This document shows positions 7,810 to 15,817 of a stretch of 64,000 nucleotides of DNA, piece by piece (positions within the stretch are counted from its first letter, which is position 1; the number at the start of each line of letters is the position of its first letter). A program made the translations under genes and the position numbers. This DNA is from Nonomuraea gerenzanensis (GTDB lineage Bacteria; Actinomycetota; Actinomycetes; Streptosporangiales; Streptosporangiaceae). Below the pieces are notes generated by a model. It searched no databases and was not told the DNA's origin. It saw only the letters and a list, made by a program, of their open reading frames with translations. The DNA lies in NCBI RefSeq assembly GCF_020215645.1, contig NZ_CP084058.1, forward strand, positions 9,920,001-9,984,000, read 5' to 3'.

Positions 7810-7976
7810 CGCTCGATCTCCTCTGTCTCGATCGGATGGTGACGCCCCGTCGTTCCAGGTCAGACGGCCACCCGAGGGCATGCGCCGGGTGGGCTCGTGC
7901 GCGTAGAGCGCAGGGCAAAGACCCGCCCGAGGGCGGAAGCTCAAGGCCAGGTACGGGTTTGCCGCCAGCAAAGTAG

Positions 7977-8004
7977 CGGTACGTAATCAACGGCTACGGA
8001 TAGT
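7977..8004 (+). promoter_or_regulatory. Candidate promoter of second secreted moron
   Basis: CGGTA (7977-7981), a 17-nt spacer and GATAGT (7999-8004), 39 nt upstream of the start at 8043. The same CGGTA-spacer-GATAGT pattern (18-nt spacer) occurs before the third moron at 13639-13667. Confidence 0.4.
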
Positions 8005-8042
8005 AGCTATAGGAAATCTCCCTTGGAACGACAGGAGATCGC

Positions 8043-8255
8043 ATGCGCATCACTGCAGCACTGGCCAGCGGCCTGCTAGCCGTAGCCGCCCTCAGCGTCG
8101 TCACACCGGCGGCATCGGCAACGGCCTACGCCCCAGCACAAGCCCACGACTACACCTGCACGGTCGAGAAAAATCAGATGACCTGCACCGATGCCTCCGG
8201 CGGCACCTTCACCGCGGATACAACCACCGACCAAGCTTGGTACGCGTTCGGGTAG
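8043..8255 (+). CDS. Small secreted two-cysteine protein (phage moron)
   Basis: 70 residues, opposite in direction to the late operon, between capsid and protease genes. Signal peptide about 1-27 (MRITAALASGLLAVAALSVV, cleavage near ASA). The mature part is about 43 residues with two cysteines nine apart (DYTCTVEKNQMTCTD). Start ATG follows CAGGAGATC. It has its own upstream AT-rich promoter-like sequence. Not recognised as a known family. The size, secretion signal and location match lysogenic-conversion morons. No clear terminator seen downstream. Confidence 0.72.
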   Translation: MRITAALASGLLAVAALSVVTPAASATAYAPAQAHDYTCTVEKNQMTCTDASGGTFTADTTTDQAWYAFG

Positions 8256-8299
8256 CCAGGCGCCGACGCCGCCCCTCGGGGTTCGTCTACGCGGAAGGT

Positions 8300-8965
8300 T
8301 CAACGGGCGAGCGCGATCTCCAATAGCGCGCGAGCCCGGCTCGACCTGGCGACCGGCGCACGCAGCGCGGCCTCGGTCGCCGGATTCGCGCCGTAGCCAA
8401 CGATCGCCACGTCTCCCCGGTGGATGTCGTACCGGGTGATCCGGTACTCAGAGTAGTCCGGACTCCACTGACCAGCGTCGATGCGGAATGCGAACGACAT
8501 CTCGTCGATCAGCCCAGAGCGCAACTTGGGCGCGATGTACGCCACGTCGTAGTCGGCGGGGTCGAGGGACGGCGCCCGGACGGACAGCCCGTTGTCGTCC
8601 TCCGAGAGCTGCAACGTCCCGGTGGTGGTCCTGGCCAGTCTGCGGAGCTGGTCATGCCCGAGCACGAGCGGCACGTCCAGGTCCGCGCGAGCGAGCGACT
8701 CGGCCCCGGCCCCGGCGGACACGACCTCGGTGTACGGGCCGTAGTAGTCCCACATCTCGTAACCGCGCTCGTACACGGTGGCGTAGCCGAGGAACTCCAG
8801 CGCCCCGCCGCCGCCCTGCTCACGCAGCTCGATCGAGGCGGGCACCCGGGCGACCGCGCGAGAGCCGGTCAGCTCGGCGCAGCGGCGCTGCGACGGCCGG
8901 TCGCCGCGCTGCCGTACATGCTGTGCGCGGGCCGCCGCGGCGGCCTCGCGAGAGGTGGCGCTCAT
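8300..8965 (-). CDS. HK97-type prohead protease
   Basis: 221 residues, ATG overlapping the portal stop. The caudovirus prohead protease (U35) signature is visible: strand LEFLGYATVYERGYEM, catalytic His in DVPLVLGHDQLRRLA (about H104) and catalytic Ser in LIDEMSFAFRI (about S157). It digests the capsid delta domain during maturation. Order portal-protease-capsid is canonical, here interrupted after the protease by the rightward moron at 8043-8255. Confidence 0.9.
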   Translation of the reverse strand: MSATSREAAAAARAQHVRQRGDRPSQRRCAELTGSRAVARVPASIELREQGGGGALEFLGYATVYERGYEMWDYYGPYTEVVSAGAGAESLARADLDVPLVLGHDQLRRLARTTTGTLQLSEDDNGLSVRAPSLDPADYDVAYIAPKLRSGLIDEMSFAFRIDAGQWSPDYSEYRITRYDIHRGDVAIVGYGANPATEAALRAPVARSSRARALLEIALAR

Positions 8966-10173
8966 CCTGTCGCTCCCGACGTCGCGGTGGTTGGTGGTGT
9001 GCGAGGACTGCCGAACAACGTCTCGAACTCGGCGAGCTGCTCGGGCGTGAACGGCGGCAGGTCCTCCAGCGCGCGGGCCTCGGACGGTGCCAGCGTGCGC
9101 GAGTTGATCCGGGCTGCGAGGGTGCGGGCGCGGGCCTCGGGGTCCATGGCCAGCAGCGAGCCCCGGTTCAGCTTCACATAGCGCGGGCCGGGCACCAGGC
9201 CGCGAGACAGCGCGTCCTCGCGCCGGGTCACGGCCGGGCCCAAGTGCATGATGAGGAACTGCAGGTTCCGCTGCGTGATCGTCGCGTAGGTGATGTGGCC
9301 GGTCGAGACGGCGGCGTCGATCAGGTCGGACGGGCAGCCGAAGAACCGGGCGATGTCCGTCAGCCCGAACTGCCGGGCCTCGATGAAAGCGGACTGGTGG
9401 GCAACCGCCTGAATGGGCCGGTACTCCCAGTCATTGCCGTGCACGAACAGGTCGCCGTTCGCCACCGACGCCCGGAAATGCTCCTTGGCGACCTTGGCCT
9501 CGGCCTTGTTGATGGTCTTGGCCTTGTTCACCAGCTCGGCGAGAGGGATCGCGCCGCCGCCGAACCAGTCCCGGGCGAACTTCTGCGCGTTGAGCGACTC
9601 CTCGATGCCCCACGCCGCGTACGCCACCGGCGACAGGCCGAGCGGGAAGCCGGCCACGGTGAACTGCTTCTCATGCCACACGTCCCACGGGTCGTACTCG
9701 ACCCCGGCCACCACGTACTTCGTGATGGTCGCGCCGTTCGCGCGGACGGTCACGTCCTGCAGAGCGAGCAGGTCAATCCGCGCGGGCAGGCCGCGCCCGT
9801 CCGGGCCGATCACGCCCGACCGCTCGGTGATGAGCCCGAACGTGTTCCCGGCCCGGTCGAGATCCACCTGTGTCGAGTAGAGCCATTCCATGATGCCGAT
9901 CTGCTGCCCGCCCGGGTTGACCAGGACGGGAGGCTTGGGTACCTCGACCTGCACGCCGTTCACCCGCCGGTACACGTCCACGGGCATCGTGCTCACCAGG
10001 TCGGCCCGGACCCGCAGGCACGCCCACACGGCGCTGTGCCGTAGGGCCGTGTCGTTGGTGACGAGCACGCCGCCGCCGGTGCGCTGGCCGCGCTGCGCGG
10101 CGAGCAGCTCCTCGGGGGTGGTGATCTGCGCGTCGCGGTTGAACGCCGCTCGCAGCCTCGCCAAGACGCCCAT
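8962..10173 (-). CDS. Phage portal protein (HK97 family)
   Basis: 403 residues from ATG 10173 (GGAGGATC upstream), 10 nt after the terminase stop; the frame reaches back to 10221 but the strong ribosome site decides the start. Typical features: HSAVWACLRVRADLVSTMPV near residue 55, the central LKGxxxW-like region around ESLNAQKFARDWFGGGAIPL, and FIEARQFGLTDIARFFGCPS with RREDALSRGLVPGPRYVKLN. Forms the dodecameric DNA gate at the capsid vertex. Four-base overlap with the protease gene. Confidence 0.92.
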   Translation of the reverse strand: MGVLARLRAAFNRDAQITTPEELLAAQRGQRTGGGVLVTNDTALRHSAVWACLRVRADLVSTMPVDVYRRVNGVQVEVPKPPVLVNPGGQQIGIMEWLYSTQVDLDRAGNTFGLITERSGVIGPDGRGLPARIDLLALQDVTVRANGATITKYVVAGVEYDPWDVWHEKQFTVAGFPLGLSPVAYAAWGIEESLNAQKFARDWFGGGAIPLAELVNKAKTINKAEAKVAKEHFRASVANGDLFVHGNDWEYRPIQAVAHQSAFIEARQFGLTDIARFFGCPSDLIDAAVSTGHITYATITQRNLQFLIMHLGPAVTRREDALSRGLVPGPRYVKLNRGSLLAMDPEARARTLAARINSRTLAPSEARALEDLPPFTPEQLAEFETLFGSPRTPPTTATSGATG

Positions 10174-10183
10174 GATCCTCCTC

Positions 10184-11674
10184 TCACCCGAACGAGTCCT
10201 CAACGTCGTAGTCGTCATCAATCACGTGGGCTCGGGTCTCGTACGCCCACCGGGCGACGGTGCCGGAGACCAGAGGCGAGATGTCCACGCTCGACACCCG
10301 CCGGCCCCACGCCCACGCCTCGCCGAGCGGCCGGGTCTTGACCCCGCGTACGGCGGTCTCCAGTAGTTCCTGGCCGATGTGCCGCAGCGTGCCCTGCCGT
10401 ACGGCGTCGGAGAGCTGCCCGCACCCGGCGGCCACGTCCTGCACGGTCGGGATGGCGAGGTCTCCCCGCTTGGGGTGCTCGGGGTCCTCGGGCGGGGTGA
10501 TGCCCGCCTTCTTCAGCGGTTCGAGCAGCGACCCGGCCGGGCCCTTCACGTCGAGGCCGATCGCCACCGGCGCCCACCGGTCTTTCAGCGTCACCAGGCG
10601 ATCCACCACCCAGTCGGTTCCCGGCCGATGGTCCACGACCTCCAGGTGGCCGAGCCCGTCCTCGCGCAGGCCGTACGCCGAGATGCACGCGGCGTCGCGC
10701 GACGGGGTGACGTCGAGGGCGAACGCGACCTCGCCCGCGCGCTTGGACTCGGGGTCGGTGAGTTCGAGCCAGTCGTCCACCGACAGGACCGCCGCGCCAT
10801 CGGCGGCCCGGGGCAGCCACACGCCGAGGCGCTCGACGGCGAACTTGTCGCCGAGGCCGGACGGCTTGGCCTCATCCTCGACGGTGTCCTCGGTGATGCG
10901 CAGGCCCATCGCGGGGTTGCAGGCGTACCAGAGGTCCCGGTCGCGGGCGGCCCGCCGGCGGTCGGCGGCGTCGGTGATGTCCAGTGCGGCGCCCCAGTCG
11001 AAATGCGCGAGGCGGGGCACGCTGGCCTCGCCATCGGCGCGCAGGCCGTACACCCATGCGGCCGGGTCGTCCGGCGGGGTGCCGAGGAACCACACCTGCC
11101 AGTTGGGCATGGCGCTCACGGTCGGGAGCACGGCGGCCATCTGCTCGCCGGTCAGCTCTTGAGCCTCGTCAAGGATGATCTTTGCCGAGCTGAACCCTCG
11201 GATGGCCGTTCTCGACCGGGTCACGTACTGGAGTAGCCGCCCGTCCCTGGTCTCGATCTGCTGCTCGCCATTGGCCTGCCGGAACTGCGCGACCTGCCGG
11301 TACAGGTGCGGGGTGTCGCGGATGATCCGCTCAAGCCGGGCGTACGCGCGAGACGAGGTCCGGTGCTGATGAGCCGAGTGGATGATCAGGTCATCCTTGA
11401 ACAGGAACAGCCACGCCAGTTCGAGGGCCTCGATGATGCCGCCCTTGCCGTTCTGCCTCGGCACCCACACGCTGACCTTGCGCGCGGTCCACTGCTCATC
11501 GAGTCCCTGCCCGAGGCCATGCGTGAGCACGTATTGCTGCCACGGGTCGAGGATCAGGCCGGCGGACGCGGCCAGGTCGATCACCTCGGGGGCGGCACTG
11601 AGCGGGTAGTCAGGCCAGTTAGCGACCCTGGGCGTCTGCGATCCGACGCGCACGGCGGGCGGTGAGATCGTCAA
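10184..11674 (-). CDS. Terminase large subunit
   Basis: 496 residues starting at TTG 11674, with GGGGGTGA upstream; overlaps the small subunit end by 56 nt. The ATPase carries a Walker A variant VPRQNGKGG (about 71-79) and Walker B IILDEAQEL (about 166-174). The RNase H-like nuclease part has metal-binding Asp residues in VAFALDVTPSRDA and PVAIGLDVKGPAG. Packages DNA into the prohead through the portal encoded next. An alternative GTG at 11653 lacks a ribosome site. Confidence 0.93.
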   Translation of the reverse strand: MTISPPAVRVGSQTPRVANWPDYPLSAAPEVIDLAASAGLILDPWQQYVLTHGLGQGLDEQWTARKVSVWVPRQNGKGGIIEALELAWLFLFKDDLIIHSAHQHRTSSRAYARLERIIRDTPHLYRQVAQFRQANGEQQIETRDGRLLQYVTRSRTAIRGFSSAKIILDEAQELTGEQMAAVLPTVSAMPNWQVWFLGTPPDDPAAWVYGLRADGEASVPRLAHFDWGAALDITDAADRRRAARDRDLWYACNPAMGLRITEDTVEDEAKPSGLGDKFAVERLGVWLPRAADGAAVLSVDDWLELTDPESKRAGEVAFALDVTPSRDAACISAYGLREDGLGHLEVVDHRPGTDWVVDRLVTLKDRWAPVAIGLDVKGPAGSLLEPLKKAGITPPEDPEHPKRGDLAIPTVQDVAAGCGQLSDAVRQGTLRHIGQELLETAVRGVKTRPLGEAWAWGRRVSSVDISPLVSGTVARWAYETRAHVIDDDYDVEDSFG

Positions 11675-11864
11675 CCGGGTTCACCCCCTTGCCACCCGGG
11701 AGGCTCTCCAGCTCGGCGATCGTCGCCCGCAGCTCTTTCGCGATGACGGCGGCGTCCCGGCCGGAAGCGTCGGCCAGCTCAACGGCGAGCTTGTCCCGGA
11801 TGCCCTCCAGCGCGGCCCGGCGGTCGCCACCCTGCACGGTCGAGGCAAGATCCGACTCGCTCAT
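11619..11864 (-). CDS. Terminase small subunit (probable)
   Basis: 81 residues from ATG 11864 (MSESDLASTVQGGDRRAALE). Helical, with RDKLAVELADASGRDAAVIA and KELRATIAELESL, resembling short small-terminase proteins of actinophages. Position between HNH nuclease and TerL supports the role of recognising the packaging site. The longer frame from 11921 has no better start. Assignment depends mainly on gene order. Confidence 0.65.
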   Translation of the reverse strand: MSESDLASTVQGGDRRAALEGIRDKLAVELADASGRDAAVIAKELRATIAELESLPGGKGVNPVDDLTARRARRIADAQGR

Positions 11865-11965
11865 GATCACCGCCCATGCACTCGCGGGGAGAGAAAAAAG
11901 GACGCCTAGGCGCGGGGTCATTCAGGGGGTTGATCAAAAGTCTCTGACCTGCGGAAACGTGGATC

Positions 11966-12250
11966 TCACCAATCTTGCGACGTCTTGAGAGGTGCGCTGG
12001 TCAGCGGCTTGTTGCCTCGCTCGGTGTTGCACTTCCGTCCGCACACCGGGCACGGGCTGTTCGCTCCGTGGGCTGGTCTCATCGCATGAGGGTCAACGGG
12101 CTGATCAGGGTCAAGGCTGATCGGTGTCAAGTGATCAGCTTCGTGTGCGTCACCGTGCAGACATAGGTGGCAGGTGTGCCCATAGATCAGGAACATCCGC
12201 TCGCGTGCTCGGCGATACGGGCGTCCGCTTCTGTGTCGTGCGTTTCGCAT
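11966..12250 (-). CDS. HNH endonuclease next to terminase
   Basis: 94 residues from ATG 12250 with GGGAGACGAC upstream. Two CxxC pairs (HTCHLC and CPVCGRKC) build the zinc site around the HNH core HEADHLTPISLDPDQ with the closing NTERGNKP. HNH proteins beside terminases (HK97 gp74 type) are needed for cutting at packaging. First gene of the late block, immediately downstream of a terminator-like hairpin. Confidence 0.88.
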   Translation of the reverse strand: MRNARHRSGRPYRRARERMFLIYGHTCHLCLHGDAHEADHLTPISLDPDQPVDPHAMRPAHGANSPCPVCGRKCNTERGNKPLTSAPLKTSQDW

Positions 12251-12283
12251 GTCGTCTCCCTTGCTGGGGCTGGACATGCGAAA

Positions 12284-12306
12284 GGCCCGGTCGTTGCGAC
12301 CGAGCC
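12284..12306 (-). terminator. Terminator of the zinc-ribbon/HTH gene
   Basis: Minus strand GGCTCGGTCG, loop CAA, CGACCGGGCC followed by TTT. One G-U pair is needed. It lies 65 nt after the 12371 stop and just before the HNH gene, so it may insulate the late block from the genes upstream. Confidence 0.55.
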
Positions 12307-12370
12307 CTACTCGCCTATGTCACACGCGGCTATCACAACGCAGTGTGACAGAGGATGGTTGCGTCTGCAA

Positions 12371-13156
12371 CTAACTGGCCTGCTGCTCGGGCAGCATGAG
12401 CGCAGCGATGTCGGCGAGGCGGTAGATGCTGTGGCCCTTGTCGTCCACCCCGGCAGGCAGCAGCTTGCCGCGCTTGGCCCACACCCTGATCGTGTTCGCG
12501 GGGATCGGGCGCACGAGGATCGACAGGGCGTAGCTCGCTTCCGGTGGCGCCATGCACAGCACGGCCATGGCCGAGAGCATGGCGTCCCGTCGCTCTTGCA
12601 CGCTGTAGGTGGTGCGCTCGCCCTCGGGTCCGACGCACACGGGGCAGACGGCCTGCGATGCACGCTCCGAGGCGTACAAGGCCGAGCCGCACCCGTCGCA
12701 CTGTCCGCTGTACCTGCGGTCTCGCGGCCTGTCGATCGCACGGCGGACAGCTCGGACGGCGTCGCGGATCTCGGTCACGGCGTCGGGGCCGGCCTCGTGG
12801 TGGCGCAGCCAAGTCACGTGCTCGATGAGCCACCTCGACATGGGGGCGAGTCCGTCGAGCGGGCCGGGTACGCCGCGCTTGTCGGAGACGAGGGCGCACC
12901 ACGAGGCGAGCACGGCCTTGAGTGCGCGGCCGGTGTCGTCGGCGGTCGCGTTGTACGGGACCGGCGTCTCGGTGGCGTGTCCGCCGCCGGTGTTCCCGGC
13001 GGTCATCTTCGCGAGCCGGAACACGGTCACGTCCAACTCGGCGTCGAGGGCGGGCACGTCGCGCAGGTCGGTGATGAGCGGGGCGGCGCAGCGAGAGCAG
13101 ACGCGCCCCATGTCGTGTACGGGTGCGGTGCAGAGGTCGCAGTCAACGGTGGTCAT
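12371..13156 (-). CDS. Zinc-ribbon protein with C-terminal MerR-like HTH
   Basis: 261 residues from ATG 13156 (GGGGGACC upstream). N-terminal CDLCTAPVHDMGRVCSRC and a second ribbon in the middle (GQCDGCGSALY to AVCPVCVGP) are two CxxC...CxxC zinc sites. The last about 45 residues (IPANTIRVWAKRGKLLPAGV, DDKGHSIYRLADIAALM) form an HTH_17/MerR-like DNA-binding domain. Such proteins are common just upstream of terminases in Streptomyces phages. A regulator of late genes is plausible, not shown. The frame extends to 13306 without coding character. Confidence 0.7.
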   Translation of the reverse strand: MTTVDCDLCTAPVHDMGRVCSRCAAPLITDLRDVPALDAELDVTVFRLAKMTAGNTGGGHATETPVPYNATADDTGRALKAVLASWCALVSDKRGVPGPLDGLAPMSRWLIEHVTWLRHHEAGPDAVTEIRDAVRAVRRAIDRPRDRRYSGQCDGCGSALYASERASQAVCPVCVGPEGERTTYSVQERRDAMLSAMAVLCMAPPEASYALSILVRPIPANTIRVWAKRGKLLPAGVDDKGHSIYRLADIAALMLPEQQAS

Positions 13157-13194
13157 CGGTCCCCCGATCACAGTGATGATGCAGGTCGGCCAGG

Positions 13195-13287
13195 TTACGG
13201 ACGTGGGTAACCTGGCCGGTCGTTCTGGTCGTCGAATGAGTCGATGGACATCTGTACCCGGATGGTCTCGCCCTCGGCGGTGCTCAT
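13195..13287 (-). CDS. Possible 30-residue ORF
   Basis: MSTAEGETIRVQMSIDSFDD continues to a TAA at 13195. The amino-acid make-up looks protein-like, but there is no clear ribosome site and the frame is blocked by TGA five codons upstream of the ATG. It may be a tiny real gene or the remnant of a longer one. Confidence 0.3.
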   Translation of the reverse strand: MSTAEGETIRVQMSIDSFDDQNDRPGYPRP

Positions 13288-13312
13288 GTAGGCCAGGGCG
13301 CGTCATAAGTGA

Positions 13313-13340
13313 AGGTGAGCCTCTTGCGGGAGGCTCACCT
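13313..13340 (-). terminator. Terminator of third secreted moron
   Basis: Perfect 11-bp arms AGGTGAGCCTC (13313-13323) and GAGGCTCACCT (13330-13340) with a 6-nt loop; on the minus strand it is followed by TTCACTTATG. It lies 50 nt after the moron stop. Confidence 0.75.
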
Positions 13341-13390
13341 GAGGAGATCAGCAGGGGAGGGAGATCCTGCCGCTTTCTTTGGGACTGCTG

Positions 13391-13603
13391 CTACTGGAGG
13401 GGCGGAATGTCTTGGCCGTTGTAGGTACCGCCTTCGCAGTAGGCGCGTGGGGGATTGCTCATGAGGAACGCGAACGTCCCGCCTCCCGCGTAGCAGTCGT
13501 CGTAGGTGACGGCTGGAGCGGCTGAGGCCGCCGGAGCAAGGGCGACCAGGGCCGCCGCTGCTGTGGCGAGTAGGCCAGCGGAGAGGACTGCGATTTTGCG
13601 CAC
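13391..13603 (-). CDS. Small secreted two-cysteine protein (phage moron)
   Basis: 70 residues from GTG 13603 with GGGAG eight bases upstream. Signal peptide about 1-29 (MRKIAVLSAGLLATAAAALV, cleavage after ASA). The mature about 41 residues contain two cysteines (YDDCYAGGG, AYCEGG) and are Gly/Tyr/Pro-rich. It has an upstream promoter-like CGGTA-18 nt-GATAGT and a perfect terminator downstream, so it is an independent unit. Same architecture as the proteins at 4644 and 8043, though the mature sequences are not obviously homologous. Function unknown. Confidence 0.75.
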   Translation of the reverse strand: MRKIAVLSAGLLATAAAALVALAPAASAAPAVTYDDCYAGGGTFAFLMSNPPRAYCEGGTYNGQDIPPLQ

Positions 13604-13943
13604 GAGTGGACTCCCTGTCGAAGCGATGAACCATGGCCACTATCTGTAGTCAAGCCTTTACTTACCGTTACCTTTCGCTGGTCAAACCTCGTATCTCGAT
13701 GGCCTCCCGTGGGGGTTGTCCTGTAGCTCCAGGTGAACGACGTCATCGAGTTCAACCCCTATGCCTGGACATCCCGGGGTAGCCGGTCGCATCCGCGCTG
13801 GCCTGACGTCGCGCGGGCTTCTTCGTCACGGCTGTGCTGATCCGCGCACCGACGAACCCGGACTTGGAAGTGTCGGCCAATGGTGTCTCGCATGGGATAA
13901 CCCGTTCCGGCCGGGCCTGATGTGAGCAGGTCCGGCCATGTGC
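13604..13943. other. Noncoding gap with moron promoter
   Basis: 340 bp. The left end holds the candidate promoter of the secreted protein (GATAGT at 13644-13639, CGGTA at 13667-13663, minus strand) in an AT-richer patch. A short 44-codon minus-strand frame at 13759-13893 lacks a ribosome site and coding look. Nothing else recognised. Confidence 0.5.
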
Positions 13944-14549
13944 TTAGCGGACGTGGACGATGGGGCCGTTGGTGAGGTAGGCGTCGATGCGGGCGCGGCG
14001 CTCCAGCTCGGCGGCCCATCCCTCATCGCTGTTGCGGTGGGCGACCTCGCGGGCGATGGCCTCATGTAGGGCCTGCTCGATCGCCTTGTCTCGCAGGCGG
14101 GAATGCTTGGTGTTGAGCGCGTCGAGGCGCTTCAACTCGGTCTGGTTGGTGACCATGTCGGGGACGCTGAACACGGACTCGCGGTCGTCGGCGGCGATGC
14201 CTCGGGCGCGGTGGTAGAGCGCGGTCCTGACCCGTTCAAGGATCTGGATGCGCTGCTCGGTCTCCTGTCCCTGCGGGTCGAGGGCCTCGTACCAGTGGAA
14301 CGCCTCCATGACCTTGGTCGGGCGGGCGCTCGGCAGGGTGGCCTTGAGCCGCTTGATCTCGGTGGCGACCACGGGCCGGGTCGCTGCGGACAGGTCCCTG
14401 TCGAACTGGTCGCGCTCGGCGACCTCGGCCGGGGTCAGGTAGTGCTCGACGCTCTCGGGCACGCGCTGCCACGGGTAGCACTGAGTCCTCACCGCGTCCT
14501 CGGCGCCGGCGGCCCACTCCTCGCGAGTCGGCCACGTGCGGGTGTGCAT
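13944..14549 (-). CDS. Hypothetical phage protein, charged and helical
   Basis: 201 residues from ATG 14549 (GAGAGGAACG upstream); the frame opens further right without coding character. Predicted largely alpha-helical and charged: PAEVAERDQFDRDLSAATRP, EQRIQILERVRTALYHRARG, KAIEQALHEAIAREVAHRNS. No recognised motif, no membrane segment. Lies in the early accessory block of the prophage. Confidence 0.7.
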   Translation of the reverse strand: MHTRTWPTREEWAAGAEDAVRTQCYPWQRVPESVEHYLTPAEVAERDQFDRDLSAATRPVVATEIKRLKATLPSARPTKVMEAFHWYEALDPQGQETEQRIQILERVRTALYHRARGIAADDRESVFSVPDMVTNQTELKRLDALNTKHSRLRDKAIEQALHEAIAREVAHRNSDEGWAAELERRARIDAYLTNGPIVHVR

Positions 14550-14620
14550 GTCGTTCCTCTCGGGTGTCGTGAGATGGTGGGCGGTGGGGGCCGGGCCTGC
14601 CGTAATCAGGCCCGGCCTCA

Positions 14621-14968
14621 TCACACGGCCAGGGCGACGGGGCTGGTCAGCGACTTGTACGCGGCGGCGGTGACGGCGGGGTTGTGCTGCGAGCAGCGGG
14701 CGCCGATGCCTCCGAACACGGCGACCTGGTGAGTGCCGCCGCAGTACGCCTGCGCGCGGGCCGACCAGTAGGCGCAGGCCCGGCGGAACGGCTGGACGGG
14801 CTGCTCGTCGGGGATCTCCAGCTCGCGGGTGGCGATGCGCAGCAGCGCGGGGAGGCTGTGGCCGATGCCGCCGTTCATCGTGCACATGACGCACGAGTGC
14901 GGGCGGGGCTTGCCGTTCCAGGTGTCGTCCGGCTTGGGGCCGGTGAAAGGGATCTGGTTCGCGCTCAT
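14621..14968 (-). CDS. Hypothetical phage protein with Cys/His residues
   Basis: 115 residues from ATG 14968 (MSANQIPFTGPKPDDTWNGK). Contains CVMC, a later AYCGGTH and ARCSQH, which might bind a metal ion. No known family recognised. It begins 2 nt after the stop of the membrane coiled-coil gene, so the two are cotranscribed and probably coupled. Confidence 0.65.
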   Translation of the reverse strand: MSANQIPFTGPKPDDTWNGKPRPHSCVMCTMNGGIGHSLPALLRIATRELEIPDEQPVQPFRRACAYWSARAQAYCGGTHQVAVFGGIGARCSQHNPAVTAAAYKSLTSPVALAV

Positions 14969-14970
14969 GA

Positions 14971-15243
14971 TCAAACTTCCTTCGTGGTGTTGTTGAGGCG
15001 GGCCTCGGACGCTTCGCGGACGGTGCGGAGCGTGGTGGTCATGGCGTTGATCCGCTCGGTGCTGCGCTCGATGTCGCGGAGGCGCTCGGCGTGGAGCTTG
15101 TGGATGCGGTCCCACGCCTCGTCACGAGAGGTGCGGGCCAGGTCGCGCGACTCCTTGAGCGCCTTGATCTCAGACCGCTGGTAGGCAATGAAGATCGCGG
15201 CGAACACGAGCACGTAGCTCAGGACGATGACGACGTTGGTCAT
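14971..15243 (-). CDS. Membrane-anchored coiled-coil protein
   Basis: 90 residues, ATG 15243 with AGGGAC upstream. One N-terminal transmembrane helix (VVIVLSYVLVFAAIFIAY, about 4-21) and a cytoplasmic or periplasmic coiled coil of about 65 residues rich in Arg/Glu (KALKESRDLARTSRDEAWDR). Function unknown. Single-pass coiled-coil proteins in early phage regions may act in superinfection exclusion or membrane tethering, which is inference only. Confidence 0.7.
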   Translation of the reverse strand: MTNVVIVLSYVLVFAAIFIAYQRSEIKALKESRDLARTSRDEAWDRIHKLHAERLRDIERSTERINAMTTTLRTVREASEARLNNTTKEV

Positions 15244-15259
15244 GGACTTGTCCCTTCGG

Positions 15260-15817
15260 TCAGGCCGTCTCGGTGGCGGCGGCGAGGAAGATCGGCGTAC
15301 GGCTGTAGCGGTTTCGGCCGGTGCCCTCGTAGCCCGGCAAGTTGCGGGTGCGCCACTCGTGACTGACCTGCGCGGCCTCCTCGGCGGTGTCGTAGGTGCC
15401 GAGGTAGTGAGTGCGCTGGTTGACCTTGCCCTGCGCCACCCACCGATTGCCGGAACGGACCACGCCTCGGTAGCCGGAAGACGAGAGCGCCCGGCGGTTG
15501 CCGGCGTTGGACTGGTGAGTCGCGATTCTCAAGTTGGACAGCCGGTTGTCCAGGCGGTCGCCGTTGATGTGGTCGCCGAGCAGGCCGTCACCGCGCTTGA
15601 GACCGAGCAGGTATCGGTGAACCGGCGTGTCCTGCCCGTCGATCGCGAGGCTCGCGTACCCGTGGCTGCCAAGGTGCAGTCGCCGCTTGCCGAGGCGCTC
15701 GGCGCCCTCCTCGCACAGCCACACGACGACGAGGCCCTCACGGGTGCTCGCGGGTACGGCGACGGCGTCCCAGTCGGTCGGGTGAAGCGGGGCTTGGAAG
15801 TAGGAAGTGGTGGTCAT
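15260..15817 (-). CDS. HNH endonuclease with AP2 DNA-binding domain
   Basis: 185 residues. HNH_3-type core at about 66-110: VHRYLLGLKRGDGLLGDHIN, then GDRLDNRLSNLRIATHQSNA. An AP2/ERF-like domain follows at about 112-157 (SSGYRGVVRSGNRWVAQGKV, YLGTYDTAEEAAQVSHEW). This pair is typical of free-standing homing endonucleases in phages. Start ATG 15817. It sits beside the iteron cluster and may itself be a mobile passenger. Confidence 0.88.
   Translation of the reverse strand: MTTTSYFQAPLHPTDWDAVAVPASTREGLVVVWLCEEGAERLGKRRLHLGSHGYASLAIDGQDTPVHRYLLGLKRGDGLLGDHINGDRLDNRLSNLRIATHQSNAGNRRALSSSGYRGVVRSGNRWVAQGKVNQRTHYLGTYDTAEEAAQVSHEWRTRNLPGYEGTGRNRYSRTPIFLAAATETA

Noticed and set aside
6373..7842. 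489-codon rightward frame opposite the capsid gene
   Set aside because: Shadow frame with Arg/Val/Gly bias; HK97 capsid motifs are on the minus strand.
8256..8299. Short CCCC-TC-GGGG palindrome after the second moron
   Set aside because: Loop of two bases and only four pairs; too weak to call a terminator.
13759..13893. 44-codon leftward ORF in the gap after 13,604
   Set aside because: No ribosome site and no protein-like composition.
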